Under the pieces are notes generated by a model, which was given only the letters and a program-made list of their open reading frames with translations, was not told the DNA's origin and made no database searches. From Adiantum capillus-veneris (Eukaryota > Streptophyta > Polypodiopsida > Polypodiales > Pteridaceae): a stretch of 60,000 nt of DNA. The stretch is taken from the NCBI GenBank assembly GCA_014529385.2, contig CM043948.1, positions 83,510,260-83,570,259 of the forward strand, read 5' to 3'. Both the position numbers and the translations under genes were made by a program. Shown one piece after another: positions 24,765-36,854 of this stretch; positions within the stretch are counted from its first letter, which is position 1, and every line of letters starts with the position of its first letter.

Positions 24765-27060
24765 ATCACTGAAGTTGCACGTAGTGTGGCTGGTTGCTCC
24801 CAATTATGGTAGTTCTAAAGAAGAATGGGAAACTTAAGGAATGTGGCAATTATAAAATACTCAACGCTCAAACAATTAAAGACCTATTCCCACTACCCTT
24901 CACGGACATGATGCTTGATGAAATAATTGGAGATAGCTTTCTGGATGGGTACAATGGGTACAACAAGTTGAAGATAGCACCAGAAGATCGACCTTCACTA
25001 CTAAATGCGGATCATTCATGTATCTAGTAATGCCATTCAATCTATGCAATGCTCCAACAACCTTCCAGTGATGTATGATGGAGATCTTCAACGAGTTCTT
25101 GGAAAAGTTTTGGGCAATTTTTGTGGATAACTTCACAATCTTCTCATCTAAAGACATGCATCTCCTATTTTTGGAGATGGTATTTGGAAGAGGATCTATT
25201 TGAATCCCCTTAAGTCAATATTCATGGTCTGAAAGGGACAACTATTGGGACGTGTGGTGTCCAAAAATGGCATCAAAATGGTTGAAGATAAGATGCGAAG
25301 CATCTAATAGGCTAGAGCACCAACGAATGTGTCTGTGATACATCAATTTCTATCAGAGGTAATACATCAATGTAGCCATTCCGTTATATGAATTGGCCCA
25401 AAATGGAGTTAAGTTTATTTGGTCATCTAAATATGAAGCGGCTTTCTAGTCTCTAAAGGTGTCCATTAGCACTGAGCCAATTCTTCACCAACCGAATTGG
25501 GATATCCATGTACATGTGGATGCTTCTGGTATGGCGATGGGGGCTATTTTGGCTTACCTATGTACTTTGCCAGTCAGAGATTCAACAAGGCAGAGCAAGG
25601 GTATTCGACCACAGAAAGGGAAGCACTAGGAATGGTGTTCAACGTCACAAAGTTTATATTTGTTGGGAAAACTTATCCACCTCCAGGCTTTGCTCTATCT
25701 AATTAATAAGCTCGTCATCCAAGGAAATTAACCAGATGGATGATGTTCCTTCTGGAATTTGATTTCAAGATCTTTTATAAGCTTGGCAAGACTCACTACG
25801 ATGCAGACTTCCTATTCAAAAGTACAAAGGGTATCTCATCAACATCCTTAAGAGATGAACCGATGGACGCTGAATTGTTTCAAAAAATGATTTCGGAGGA
25901 GCCAGATCTAGAGTGGCAAGATGTGTATGATTTTCTTTAGTTTGGTGGAATACCAGAAGATTGGTCACAATCTAGTAAGAAGGCCCTCATTATCCAGAAG
26001 AGTGGGTATTGATGGAGTGCTAATAAGATATATGCCTATGTAAGCAAAGATGCAAGTGATTACTAAGGCACACTCCGAAAGTTCAGGTGGACACTTTTCT
26101 ATTGATATCACTTGTAAGAAAATCTTACAAGTTGGGTTATGGTGGCAGAGTATGATGTCAAATGTTAAAAGCATTTTGCAAGACATGTGACATTTTCCAG
26201 AGAATGGGCAAACCTACTGCAACAGATATGACACCTCTGACCACTATTCAACCCTTGGCGATATATATGAAGTTGTTTCATGGGGCCATGGGGCCTTTCG
26301 AGAAAGTCACACCTAGAAAGAACAAGCATATAGTCATGGCAACATGCTATGTCAGTAAATGGGTGGAAGCTAAGGCACTCCCCAACAATACAACCAAGTC
26401 CACAACCTGATTCATATACGAGCGTATCATATGACAATATGGCTGCACTTTGGAAATAATTTTAGATTAGGGAACTCATTTCATAGATGTATCCCAGATG
26501 CAATGGACAAGTTGAGAGTAGCAACAAGACCATCAGGACTACCTTTTGATTAAGATTGTACAGAAGGAACCCCACAACTAGGATGAGAAGCTTCAGACAA
26601 TGCTATGGGCATACCGAATAGCATATAAGATCACCATTGGTATGACACCTTCAAAATGCTATATGGGATAGAGACTGTCGTACTAATGGAATTTTTTGTT
26701 TGTAGTCTTAGACTTGCAATAGAACATGATATGGATTATACTTTGAGTATGAAAAAGATGCTAGATAAATTGCTAACGCTATATAAAATCAGGTAGAGAG
26801 TGATGCTAGAACAAGAGGTGGTTCAACAAAGAAGGAAATACTGCCATGATAGTAAGCTGAAGGTTAAAGAGTTCAAAAAAGGAGATCTAGTTTTGCTGTA
26901 TCAGTCTAAGCTAGGGCCAAAGAAACCCGACCTGAAAATGGCGTGGGCCAACCTTATGAGGTTGATTGGATATTCTCCAATGAAGTAGTTAGACTAAAGG
27001 ACCTATCTGGACAATCACTATTTGGGATGTATAAGGTTGTGAATCTATTTCTAAGAAGAT
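24765..27060 (+). pseudogene. pol: Ty3/gypsy pol remnant (RT, RNase H, integrase), heavily decayed
   Basis: RT begins abruptly at VWLVAPIMVVLKKNGKLKEC, then NAQTIKDLFPLPFTDMMLDE and GYNGYNKLKIAPEDR. In shifted frames come a CNAPTTFQ-type segment and FVDNFTIFSS (Y-x-D-D box now V-D-N). RNase H follows (HVHVDASGMAMGAILAYL near 25510; YFASQRFNKAEQGYSTTERE near 25560), then an integrase remnant (FCKTCDIFQRMGKP near 26165; CYVSKWVEAKALPNN near 26345) and a C-terminal KEFKKGDLVLLY near 26860. There are many stops and shifts. Sequence style resembles non-chromodomain plant gypsy elements. It abuts the LTR of the previous element at about 24760, with no LTR of its own visible. Confidence 0.88.
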
Positions 27061-27934
27061 ATGATATGAGCAATGGTAGTCATAATTTTCAAAGTGTCAT
27101 CCAGATCAGTTAGATCATCTAGAGACTAAGTTAGATAGTGGACGAGTAACTAAAATAACTAGACAACCAATATTTGAAGTGAATAATGGTAACTATTAAA
27201 AGCATGGGCCAATGCATGCACGACACGTTAAAAACGGATATTACTCCCTCGAGGCGTGAAAATAGTGGGGCATTCATGGCTTGAATTAGAATCACTATGA
27301 GGAGAGTGCACGATCCACAATTCATTTTGTCATCCTCTACACACACACAACTGTTGACACAAGAGCCCTTACGTGCAACCACTTTACAAGCAAGTGACCT
27401 TGTCCATCCTTGGTTTCCATTACCATAATCCTCAAGTGAGTTCTCCTTCTCTTCACATCCTTGGTTTCCATTACCATAATCCTCAAGTGAGTTCTCCTTC
27501 TCCACACATGGCAACTCTTAGACCTCTGACATGCAAAAAAAAAAGGTGACAATGACATCTTCCAAAGCAATGCAAGCAAAGTAAGAAACACAATTGGTAG
27601 AGCTGGCAAAAATAAGAGACACTGCAACACCAACAGAACCACATGCTGCTATCTCCTACCAAGCCATAGGTTAGTACATTTTCAAGGATAATGAAATGGA
27701 GCTACTCAACAATTGGGGGATGGGACTTCTACTTAATGTAGAAAGAATCCCTATTGATATGTCAATAATAGAGCACTTGGTGGACACCTTTGTCCTTGAA
27801 ACGACTACATTAAAAATTATGAGATCATTTCACATGTCTTTAGATTAAACTATGCTCTACCTAGGGTTTCAAGAATTGATGAGGTTTTTAAATATCTAAA
27901 AGAGACACCTGCAGTAACATTTAATGCACTAGTA
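27061..27934. other. Unassigned region with a 51-bp duplication
   Basis: The remainder between the gypsy pol and the reverse Gy1 LTR. A minus-strand open stretch (27131-27514) contains two copies of a 17-residue unit (EKENSLEDYGNGNQGC and variant) because of the duplication. The plus-strand stretch at about 27690-27830 (GLLLNVERIPIDMSIIEHLV) looks protein-like but is unassigned. Confidence 0.4.
27409..27510. repeat. 51-bp tandem duplication
   Basis: Two nearly identical units containing ttggtttccattaccataat and cctcaagtgagttctccttc. The length is 17 codons, so a reading frame on the minus strand is preserved through it. Confidence 0.93.
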
Positions 27935-29050
27935 ACTTGTGTCTAGCGGAAATTGATCACATAGTTAGCATTTCATTAAGGACAAGTTCCTAATGAGCAT
28001 ATAGAGAGTACTTAATTTGAGAAAGAAACATAGCAATTTACACCTAGTTAATTGGGCATTGACAATACTTGAAAAGACAGAGAAATAGACAATTGACAAC
28101 AGTTGAGGACCGGATTTACATGGAGCTGGCCCTCCCTCCATAAAGGCTTTGTATTATAGCTTCTCCCATCAAAGGAGACTTTTGTACAATACAATTTTTG
28201 TGTTCCTTAACAAAACTAGTTGGTGCAATGAAGATGGAAGCTTCATGCACCAAATTATGCTTGAAAAGCACACCTAGTGTCCCTAGTCTCAGTCCCAAGA
28301 CCTCACACACCTTCAAAAATGGTGAGAGCTAGTAGGGAATGAGGATAGATTGAGAGGAAGAAGGTGTATCTTACGAGAAAGAAGTATTCTCCTCACATAA
28401 TCACTATAATAGCATAGCTTCGCTTAGTAATTAGCATGGTAGAGAAGATGAGCATGCCATTGAAGCTTGGCTCTTGGTTGGATTTGCATTCCATAGCCAA
28501 GAGTTGTTGGTGTAGGCCTCTACTTCTCAATGCTTGGAGAAGGAGATGGAGTTCTTCTTACACACATGAGTTGTGCGTGTGTCTGTAGCATAAAAGATAC
28601 TAAAATGCCAAACTCCCTCTCTCTTGGTCAACCCCTCTTGCATTTTGCTCATGCTGGCATCCTATTGGCATCCTATTGGGTCATGCAAAGCTTAACCAAT
28701 CACAAATTAGAAGCATAATTGATAGCCTTGTGACATGTGTCCCCCTTTCCCCTTTTGTGAGAGCTTTAGGTAAATAAAATAATTTATTAAACTCTCATTG
28801 GACCTGTTTGTCTTCTAGCCAATAGGAATCTTGGGCTGTTGGATGCTCATTGGACCCCTTGGTAGACCGTCCAAAAGTCTCCTAGGGAGCTTAATTCCTA
28901 TTGGTTCTTTTATCAATCATTTTTAAATTGATTAGACTAAATTTACTCTAGCCTAATTCTCATTGGTCTACCGCTATGGCCATCCAATAGGATTTGAGGG
29001 AAGATTGGGGGCAACTGGCCTAGGAGCGTGACATGTGTCCATTATTCCCT
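27935..29050 (-). repeat. Gy1-family LTR in reverse orientation, apparently solo
   Basis: The reverse complement aligns block by block with the Gy1 LTR: ggaacacaaa..ttgtattgta (from 28205 leftwards), ccggtcctcaactgttgtca (28095-28115), gccaagagttgttggtgta (28496-28515) and tccaatgaga (about 28795). The upstream U3 part (atccaataggat near 28983) matches 5540-5560. No primer site or gag-pol is attached. Edges are approximate and U3 may extend past 29050. Confidence 0.82.
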
Positions 29051-30580
29051 TTGTGTAAAGGGGGAGCTTTGGAGAGTGTGTGTGTGTGTGTGTGTTTCTC
29101 TCTCATCCCCTACTATTAAGGCTCGCTGCCTCCTTCCTAGGGATGTGGGAAGACTTTTTAGTCTTCCCATGACCATCCAATTTTCCCCTACTTTGGCCTT
29201 TGGACAAATGAATTAAATTTAGGAACCTTAGCCTATGAAAGTCTTAATGGAGCTGAACCTTTGGTCTTTTAAGCCCCATTGAAGCACATTGCTCTTTTGC
29301 AGACTGTCCCCCTTTGGATCCCTGTAGAGACCGGTCTAGCAGCCTTACCAATATTCTAGCTTTTACTCCCCTGGTATTTCCCCATATTAAATGAACAGTT
29401 TAACATGAGAAAATCATTTGGGAGAATTATATATTAGTTTTTATGACACCTGAAAGAGGAATAAAGAAAATTTGGAGGGCAAGGGATTCCATTTTAAGCA
29501 CTGTAACATAAAGCAACATACAAGTTCGCAGCCAAAGCCCTCAACCTGACCTTTTACGTATATGAAAAACTGTTCAGCATACTGCTAGCTAGAGCTTTGG
29601 ACAACAAGTGTCCCATTAATCCGAGCACAACGTTGAATAATAGTGTGGTGGCTTAGAGAGCCAAGGTAAGGATCCAACACCTCTTCAAAGCCTAGTACAC
29701 ATGGCAATTTTTCTAATGGATAACTTGCAAGCCAAATAAGCCCAAACTTCTAGCACTGAAACCCAAAAAAGTAGAAGACAAAACGTTGGCATTAAAAGGA
29801 CGAGAAAGGGCAATCAAAACAGTTGGAAACAGCTAAGAAGCATAGACTAGACACTGACAAGGTAGAGGCATCTGGAAAGCCAACCAAGAAACAAAAACTG
29901 TCAAAGGAATATGGGGACCAATTGACTGAAAAGAGAAACACGGAGATAGTTGCAAAGTGCTTTTGGGCCATCGACCCACTTACGGTGCATGAAGGAAATT
30001 AGGATTGAACTCAAGGGGACACTCCATAAGCTGCATGTTGCTCGAAGTCTCTCGAATCACAGAGTCTTTGCCATGTTAGAAAATGATGCGTCCACAAGCA
30101 AAGGCAAGCTCGCCAGAATGACGATCAGAGAGCACGAATAGACCTTGAAGAGTTTATTCCATCTGGTCATAATCTTGAGGAAGATGATACAATAGGAAAA
30201 TAAGATTGTGATAAACTACACGGAGGATGTGCCAGACTCCCCTATTCTGATGCCAATGGAAATCCCGAATCAACCAGTTGATAAAATACATGAATAAGCT
30301 ACTTTAACTGTCTGTTGAAGTATGGAAGAACCTTGAGAAGGAACTAGCAAGCAAAGCCAGTTTAGAGCTTCAGTTCAGAGAGATGTCTAAAGTCCTGTTT
30401 GAAGCCCGAATAAAAGCCAAACAACCAGACCCAATTGGGTGTATACAATCATATCTTCTAAAGTCCGTTCTCTGTCCAGCTGATGTTTGAGCTTACTCAA
30501 TTACTATGAATATAACATTGGAATAGTTGTCAAAAGCGATCTAGCTTATTCCACATGCAGATCTTTTCAAACGTCGCCAT
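29051..30580. other. Unassigned region upstream of a minus-strand primer site
   Basis: A short (TG)n tract lies at 29076-29094. In minus orientation this would be the interior of the element whose primer site is at 30581, but I recognise no Gag or Pol motif. A plus-strand open stretch at 29950-30141 is short and unassigned. Confidence 0.4.
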
Positions 30581-31110
30581 GGCTTTGATACCAAATATGA
30601 AACACTTGGACTCCCTTCCCTTGCAGGGAAAATGAGAGAGAAAAGATGAAAAATGAGCTAAGTGTGTTTAACTCTCTACCCAACCTTAAGTTTATATAGA
30701 AAAAGCACTTACCCTTTTAAAACAATCCATGGTACTTTGCCCTTAAGGCTCCACGGGAGCGTCCTCCATGACCCTTTGGAGTTCTTGTTTCCACCCTCAC
30801 TTGTTTTTAAATATCATGCTTCCATCTTACTTGTGGCAACCAAAAGCAATGATGTCAAGCTCAACCTTGCCGCCTTCATGCGAAACCCTTCTTGTACTGC
30901 CATGGAGGATTGCTTGCTAGGATTCTTGGCACCTTTTTGCCCACCAAGAAAGGGTGGTATATGCGTGCAATGTGCACATCTTGGAGAGGGGGACTATCTT
31001 TGGAAAATGAGGTGGAGGAAGCAACGTGTGCATTGTGCAAGGTGGGCACCGTTAGCTTTTACGCTGCATGAAGAGCTAAATAATAAGTGGATTTGTAGGC
31101 TAAAAACCTG
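30581..31110 (-). repeat. Minus-strand LTR edge with primer site, upstream of the kinase gene
   Basis: The plus strand ggctttgatacca (30581-30593) is the complement of a tRNA-Met-type primer site with one change. The LTR should begin within the next few bases (tgaaacacttgg at 30598). A reverse TATA box (plus strand aagtttatata, near 30690) sits about 100 bp inside, as in a normal U3/R/U5 order. The outer LTR edge is not defined; 31110 is only a rough limit. Confidence 0.55.
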
Positions 31111-31844
31111 AGGGCTTTTTACCCACCTAGTCCACGTGTGGGGAGAGAATGATGGAGAGAGAATTCAGGACTGAGGAGTGAGGTGGAGAGAGAAAGCTGG
31201 GCGCTGAGATATGGAGAGAGAAGCACGACAGAGATAGATGGAGTGCGTAGAGAGAGGAGATAAGAGAGTGTATGCTGCGTTTGCAAATTACAACCCAAAG
31301 AGAGAAATAAGCACTTCCAAGTTCTACCCGCTTCTCGACGCGATTCATACAATTTCACCCGATTCTCCCGCCCCAGCTGCGAGACAAGCAAAATCGCCAT
31401 ATAGCTGTCCGTTTTCTCTCATGCGTACTTGAAACCCACGATTTCTGTTTCAATTTATCCCTTCCGCCATAGCCATCAGCTCTATCTTCACTACCGATCA
31501 ACCTTTTGTAGCGCAGTTGACTTTCCTTTCCGGGATGAACAGACATAGCAACGTCACTCCCGTTAAAATTTGGACAATTTGAGGAGGACTTTGCGCAGTA
31601 CAAGCAGGACAAACACCTGCTTACGTACGAGTTTTCTGTTGGAGCCAGCCGGCGTTCTGGTTGTCATTTCTCATTTCGGAAAAGACGGTCGCCGTTTGAG
31701 GTCCTTATTGGCTAGATTGTGCGGAATTTCAGCAGCTTAGGCACGAATGTGTGAAATATATTACGAGCATAGTTGCAAGCGAATCGAAATTTTTACACCT
31801 CAGCTTCTTGGTCCGCAGAATTCAGGGTTTTAGTTTCGCACGCA
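31111..31844 (+). promoter_or_regulatory. Upstream region and 5' leader of the kinase gene
   Basis: The 730 bp before the start codon hold a CACGTG core (ccacgtgtgg near 31132) and GA-rich stretches (31140-31270), both common in plant promoters and leaders. No clear TATA box was identified, and leader introns cannot be excluded. An in-frame upstream ATG-free extension of 24 codons precedes the chosen ATG. Confidence 0.45.
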
Positions 31845-34710
31845 ATGGAGGATTCTGAGAAAGGGGTAAAGGGGGCTAAGCCAATATCTCCAACCAAGCA
31901 GCGCCAGCGCAAGAAAACAGAGGTTTGCAACGAGGTTCTCAAACGTCTCAGAGAGGCAGGCAACGAGGCAGTTGATAGCCCAGGCTTTGCGGAAGGTATC
32001 CATGCACATTTCCAGCGTTTGCCTGCAAGGTATGTCAGTCTCAGTCTCTTCTTTCAACAGCATTTTACAGCCAAATTCTCTCCTTTCCTGTATTCCAGTA
32101 TGACATGATACAATGCTTACAATCATTATTCTAGTTTGAATTCTGGTTGCACTTGTATGTATGACATGTTGAAATAAATTGTCTTGAATAAACTATGCAC
32201 CTGTGACCAAAGTTTTACGCTTATTTAGAATTGTTGTTCCCATGACACTAAAAATTTGTACAGTCTTCGTTTCTTAGTTGAGACATGAGTGGATGTTACT
32301 CGGTGAGTAGCTCTGTAGCTTATACTCACCATATCATGCAGAGACGGGGTCTGAATGTGTAGTGAAGATTGTGAATCAAGTAATGAGGGTTTTTTTATTA
32401 ACATTGAATAGGTTTTTTATGAACTGAATAGGTATGCATTGGATGTTAATGTTGAGAGGGCTGAGGATGTTTTGACACATAAGCGTCTTTTGGAATCAGC
32501 AAAGATGAGCGAGAACTGCCCAGTTTTCCATGTCAGGGCTGTTCATGTAAGTCCTGGTTCTTTACCTTGAGCTGTGCATCATGTCGTGTGTGGCTGCGTG
32601 TTCACACACTGTATCTCATGTGATGTTTTGTCCATGATTACAGATTGTAGGTTATGGTATGTTGGATTCTTATAAATTAGGAGCTTGCCTAAACATTGTT
32701 GGTTAAAGTACGTTAAATTGTTTACATGAGGGAGAGCTTACTCCAGTATCAGTTTTGAACTGGTTAGGCAGCCCTCCATTAGTGCTTTGTTTGCAATTTC
32801 AATGCTCTGTTTTAGGGCAAACCATTGTCCGAAACTGAGCTTGCTGGAAATATGTTTTTAACTCATGAATGTCTTATTTTTGTTTACGCACCAACCAACC
32901 TGATCTATGGTTTTTATGAAGGAAGGTCCTTCCCATTGCACTGGAAAATGCTGATATGAATCCATCTCCAACACAAGAAGATACTTTGGGCTCATTGGGA
33001 ACTTTTCGGCCAAGGTAATTTGAGGGGGTTTTAAATGATTTCTGATGGACTTCAAGTCTCTTGGCAAGGAGCTTTTAACTCTGTGCAGACTTCACAAGCT
33101 GAAGTAGGGCTACATGTTTTCTAGGCTGAAACTTATCTTTTTGTGTAGCAGTGTACACCCTCCTCCTGCATTTGGTTCATCTGCCAATCTGGAAGCATTG
33201 GCCCTAGAGATGATCAAGCCCTCACACATGGATGATGATAAGGACAGCAGTGGCAATAACTCTGCTTCAAAGTAAGATTTGCAAAACAGTTGAATTCTCA
33301 TTTCTCGATACTCTGAATTCTTTGCCTTTTGTTGCCTGAGAGGGATTATCATGCAGGTCTTGTCATGTGACTGGCTTAGTGTTTAAGATGTACAGGGCTT
33401 TATCAAATTTTTTTGAACTCTCTGTTAATCTTCTCCAGGTTTCCTCACATGCCCATGCATGAAGTCACATTTTCTACTTTGGATAAGCCAAAGCTTCTTA
33501 GTCAGGTGACTTCAGGTTCTTAAGTTAGCATGGGTTGATTGCTGATTTGACATACTCTTTTTGGTGTGACTTGTGTCCACGTGCAGTTATCTTCCTTGCT
33601 TGCAGATGTTGGGTTGAACATTCGAGAGGCACATGTGTTTTCAACAGTTGATGGTTACTCACTGGATGTTTTTGTGGTAGATGGATGGCCAACGGAGGTA
33701 CACTTTTTAGGTTTTTCCTCTATTTCATGATTTGTACCGGTTACAGCAATATAATTGATTGTAGGGGGCTTCTGAAGTAACATAAAAGGTATCAGTCACG
33801 TAATGGGAAAGTGATTTTATTGATGCAGGATGTGCAAGAGTTGCAACAGGCATTGGAAACAGCGTTAGCTGGCACAGAGGTAGAGACTTTTTATCACATT
33901 TTTTCCTGAATGTACTGTGCTAGCAGTTTGTAATGGGACTGCTGGAATCACATACTGCCTCTCAATTTGTTACACAACCCTGTACTGGAGATCCGTACCG
34001 TCGCTTTTCGTGTAATGTGACTTTGTTAGAGTCCTTATGCAAACGATTGCTTATTTTTAGGCTCAGTTCCACCAATTATCAAAGATTGAAAGTAGTTTGT
34101 TTTCCTTTGTTGCAAATGCTCTGTTGTAGCAGACATCTTATTCTTGTTGATGTTGCCAATGCTCAAAAATGCATGTTTGCTCCATATGGGACACTTAGTG
34201 GTGTGCCAGTAAAGGAAAGGGGTGGAGGATCGGCTACTGAGTCCTGCTAACCAACATGGATTCTGTTCTCACACACCATGGTTACACGAAACATAACAAG
34301 CAAAGTACAACAAGCGGTTATATTAACATGTTATGCCACTTCTGGATCTTCTGCAGAAGAGAGTGTGGTCAAGGGTTTGCATATCATCCCCTCATGAGCC
34401 AGTGCCTCAAGCTAAGACTCCAGATGTGGATTTTTTAAGAATTCCATCAGATGGCACTGATGATTGGGAAATAGATCACAATCATCTGAAGTTCAACCAG
34501 AAGGTTGCAAGTGGATCCTTTGGAGATTTGTAAGTGAACTTTTTGACCTTTGAATCTTGTTTTTATGTGCTTCATTATGATGTTTGTTTGATCTCTTTAC
34601 AGGTTTAAAGGTACATACTGTGGTCAAGATGTGGCCATCAAGGTTTTGAAACCAGAACGGTTGAATGAGAATTTGCAACGCGAGTTCGCACAGGAAGTCT
34701 ATATTATGAG
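31845..34710 (+). CDS. ACT-domain protein kinase (STY8/17/46-like, Raf-like family), 5' nine exons only
   Basis: Plant cytosolic Ser/Thr/Tyr kinases of this family have an N-terminal ACT regulatory domain and a C-terminal kinase domain; in Arabidopsis, STY8/17/46 phosphorylate chloroplast transit peptides. Exons with canonical GT/AG borders: 31845-32029, 32432-32546, 32926-33014, 33152-33271, 33439-33505, 33587-33697, 33829-33879, 34357-34529, 34603-34710. They keep one frame for 339 codons. Codons ~1-60 match the family N-terminus ([17 protein letters not shown]). The ACT domain is [16 protein letters not shown] to [10 protein letters not shown]. The kinase domain starts [12 protein letters not shown] with Gly loop [11 protein letters not shown], catalytic Lys in VAIKVLKP and the helix-C Glu in EFAQEVYIM. 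The last exon ends at an intact donor (gaggtattc). HRDLK, DFG and the rest are not found downstream. The start ATG fits the family length. Confidence 0.93.
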
Positions 34711-35667
34711 GTATTCAAAAGGAAAGTCATGATACCTGTGACAAGAATTAGATTATTCTTTGACCTGTTCTTTGTTTGCAGCGTTGCTGAAATCTTTTTG
34801 AGTCATGATATCACACCCTCAACAATTTCATGGTTTAAGTGTGTTGTTCTCACACACTTTCCAGAAGAGTCGAAGCTAAATTTTGTTGGTGGAGAGCAAC
34901 CAGAAAGGCCCCTTTTTTTGGTTTCCTTCTCTTTTATAAATCAAGTAAAACACTCCTTAAAGGCACTCATGTGTGTCCCGGATGTCAGGGTATGCATTGG
35001 ATGGATTGGCCACTGGGTTTGTAGGGCACCCAACGATTTCTTATATAGAAGCCTTTTGCTCATTTCAGAGCATTGTCTTCTGTTGTAACCCCACATTGGA
35101 TGCTAGTCCTTTGGCTTCAAATCATGAATGTCCACGCACCTGCATTTGTGTAGGCCCTAGGTGGTGCAGTGTGCCTCCGGCTCTCAAATTTGGGGGTGAG
35201 CATGTAATATGCATCGGCTTTGTGACTGGGAGGTGAGCATGATATCTGTTCCTTAATCTTCTTTTTGTGCTTGTCTGGCTTGTGTCACATCATTTGTGAC
35301 AGATTTGACGCTGTAGAAATTGGGGATGGAGAGTTGCGAGAGAGCAGAGGAAGACTCAAGCTGAGGTTGTACGTAGGATGCAGAGAGAGAAGGCAAGTCT
35401 CCACCTCACAAGCCTTAGGGATTCGATCCTTGGAGATCACCTCCTGATTCAAAGGCTAGTGTTGAAGACCTGCTCTTATGCAGAGATAATTCCTCCTCCA
35501 ATAGTAGCCTTTTTTGCCGGAGTAATTGCAGACTGCAGTGTCTCTGTAATTTCAAGGCTTTCCGTCAGTCTTCCCATTCCCTTGTCGAAACTTTTGTTGC
35601 CCCTATGCCAAAATTGTCGGTCACAATCTTTTTCTTATTAATGACACATCAGCTCGCAGAAATCCTG
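34711..35667 (+). other. Start of kinase intron 9, or truncated gene end; no exon found
   Basis: The expected next segment (family consensus KVRHKNVVQF) is not present in any frame here. Open stretches at 34729-35236 are not conserved. If the gene is intact, this is the first part of an intron longer than 25 kb containing the transposons that follow. Confidence 0.5.
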
Positions 35668-36171
35668 CACGTCAGCACTCCGTACGGCTGAGCCACGTCA
35701 TCACTTTGTGGTCTCTTTCTCTCTCTGTTTTGCCTCTGCAAGGTGGGTCTTAATGCCACGTCATCACTTTTGTGAGAGAAAAGTATGTAGGTCTAGGTCA
35801 TGGCTGAAAATGTGAGGAAAGCAAGTTTGGATATGAGCAAAGTAGTACTCATACTCTCGAACTTGCAGTGAGCTTATTGTGCATAGTCGATGGGATTCTT
35901 CTCCATTGCTGTCACAAGATGGGTATGCCACGTCAGCACTCCTTACGGTTGAGCCACTTCATCACTTTGTGGTCTCACTCTCTCTTACTTTTTTGCCTCT
36001 GCAAGGTGGGTCTTAATGCCATGTCATCACTTTGTGAGAGAAAAGTACGTAGGTCTAGGTCATGGCTGAAAATGTGAGGAAAGCAAGTTTGGATATGAGC
36101 AAAGTAGTACTCATACTCTCGCACTTGCAGTGAGCATATTGTGCATAGTCGATGGGATTCTTCTCCATTGC
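35668..36171. repeat. 261-bp tandem duplication ending at a solo LTR
   Basis: The unit starting cacgtcagcactcc occurs at 35668 and 35929. Both share gcctctgcaaggtgggtctt, taggtctaggtcatggctga and gtcgatgggattcttctcca. Each contains ccac(g/t)tcatcactttgtgg, which resembles the reverse of an A-family LTR start, so part of the unit may itself be LTR-derived. Unit 1 ends with attgctgtcacaaga, which includes the first bases of the adjoining LTR. Confidence 0.9.
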
Positions 36172-36849
36172 TGTCACAAGACGGGCACCTCGTGCCAATA
36201 GAATAGAACAGATTGAACAGACTTTTAGCACTTCAATAACAACTGAACTGAGAGAGAGAGATGACACGCGACATGAATGGCGGAATTCCACCCCAGAGAG
36301 TATTGGCCCCAAACCTTGGCGCCCCTTTTGGTATTTCTTTATATTGCAACAATTGAGTACAAGCGGGTACTCCATCCTCTGCACCTTCATCCAGAAGCAT
36401 GCATGAGAATGAGCCCATGGCTTCGTATTTAAAGGCCCTAGGCCCAAAAGCAGTTTACATGAAAAGCTTCAAACTCAAAAGCAACTGGTCCAAAAGCAAG
36501 AGCTCAAAAGCTGCTAGCGTAAATCACGAAAATCCGTACTACTGCCACGTCAGCAGTCATCGCAAAACGTGGAAATCCGTACAGTTTGCCACGTCATCAG
36601 ACCAATGCAGATTGCGGAGATCCATAAAGTTGCTGCCACGTCATCAGTTCCACGCAAGTCCTTCTGTGTGTGGGTCTTGCTTTATTTATATGCCTTTATG
36701 TCACTTGGGCCCCATCGGACGGGGTCCCATAAGTTGGTAGGACTTCTTCTTGTTCTGTTGCTTGTTCTTCTTAGGGTTTAGGCCCCTCGGCCGTGATCTG
36801 AAGGTTGGCTCTGTTCTTCATTGACTTGACACGTCAGCAATTTGTGACA
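36172..36849 (-). repeat. Solo LTR of family A, 678 bp, TSD attgc
   Basis: Plus-strand ends are tgtcacaag and ttgtgaca, flanked by perfect 5-bp repeats attgc (36167-36171 and 36850-36854). No primer site or coding sequence is present. The interior matches the other family copies in reverse (for example agagagtattggccccaaac near 36295). It includes several gacgtgg or ccacgtc motifs. Confidence 0.94.
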
Positions 36850-36854
36850 ATTGC

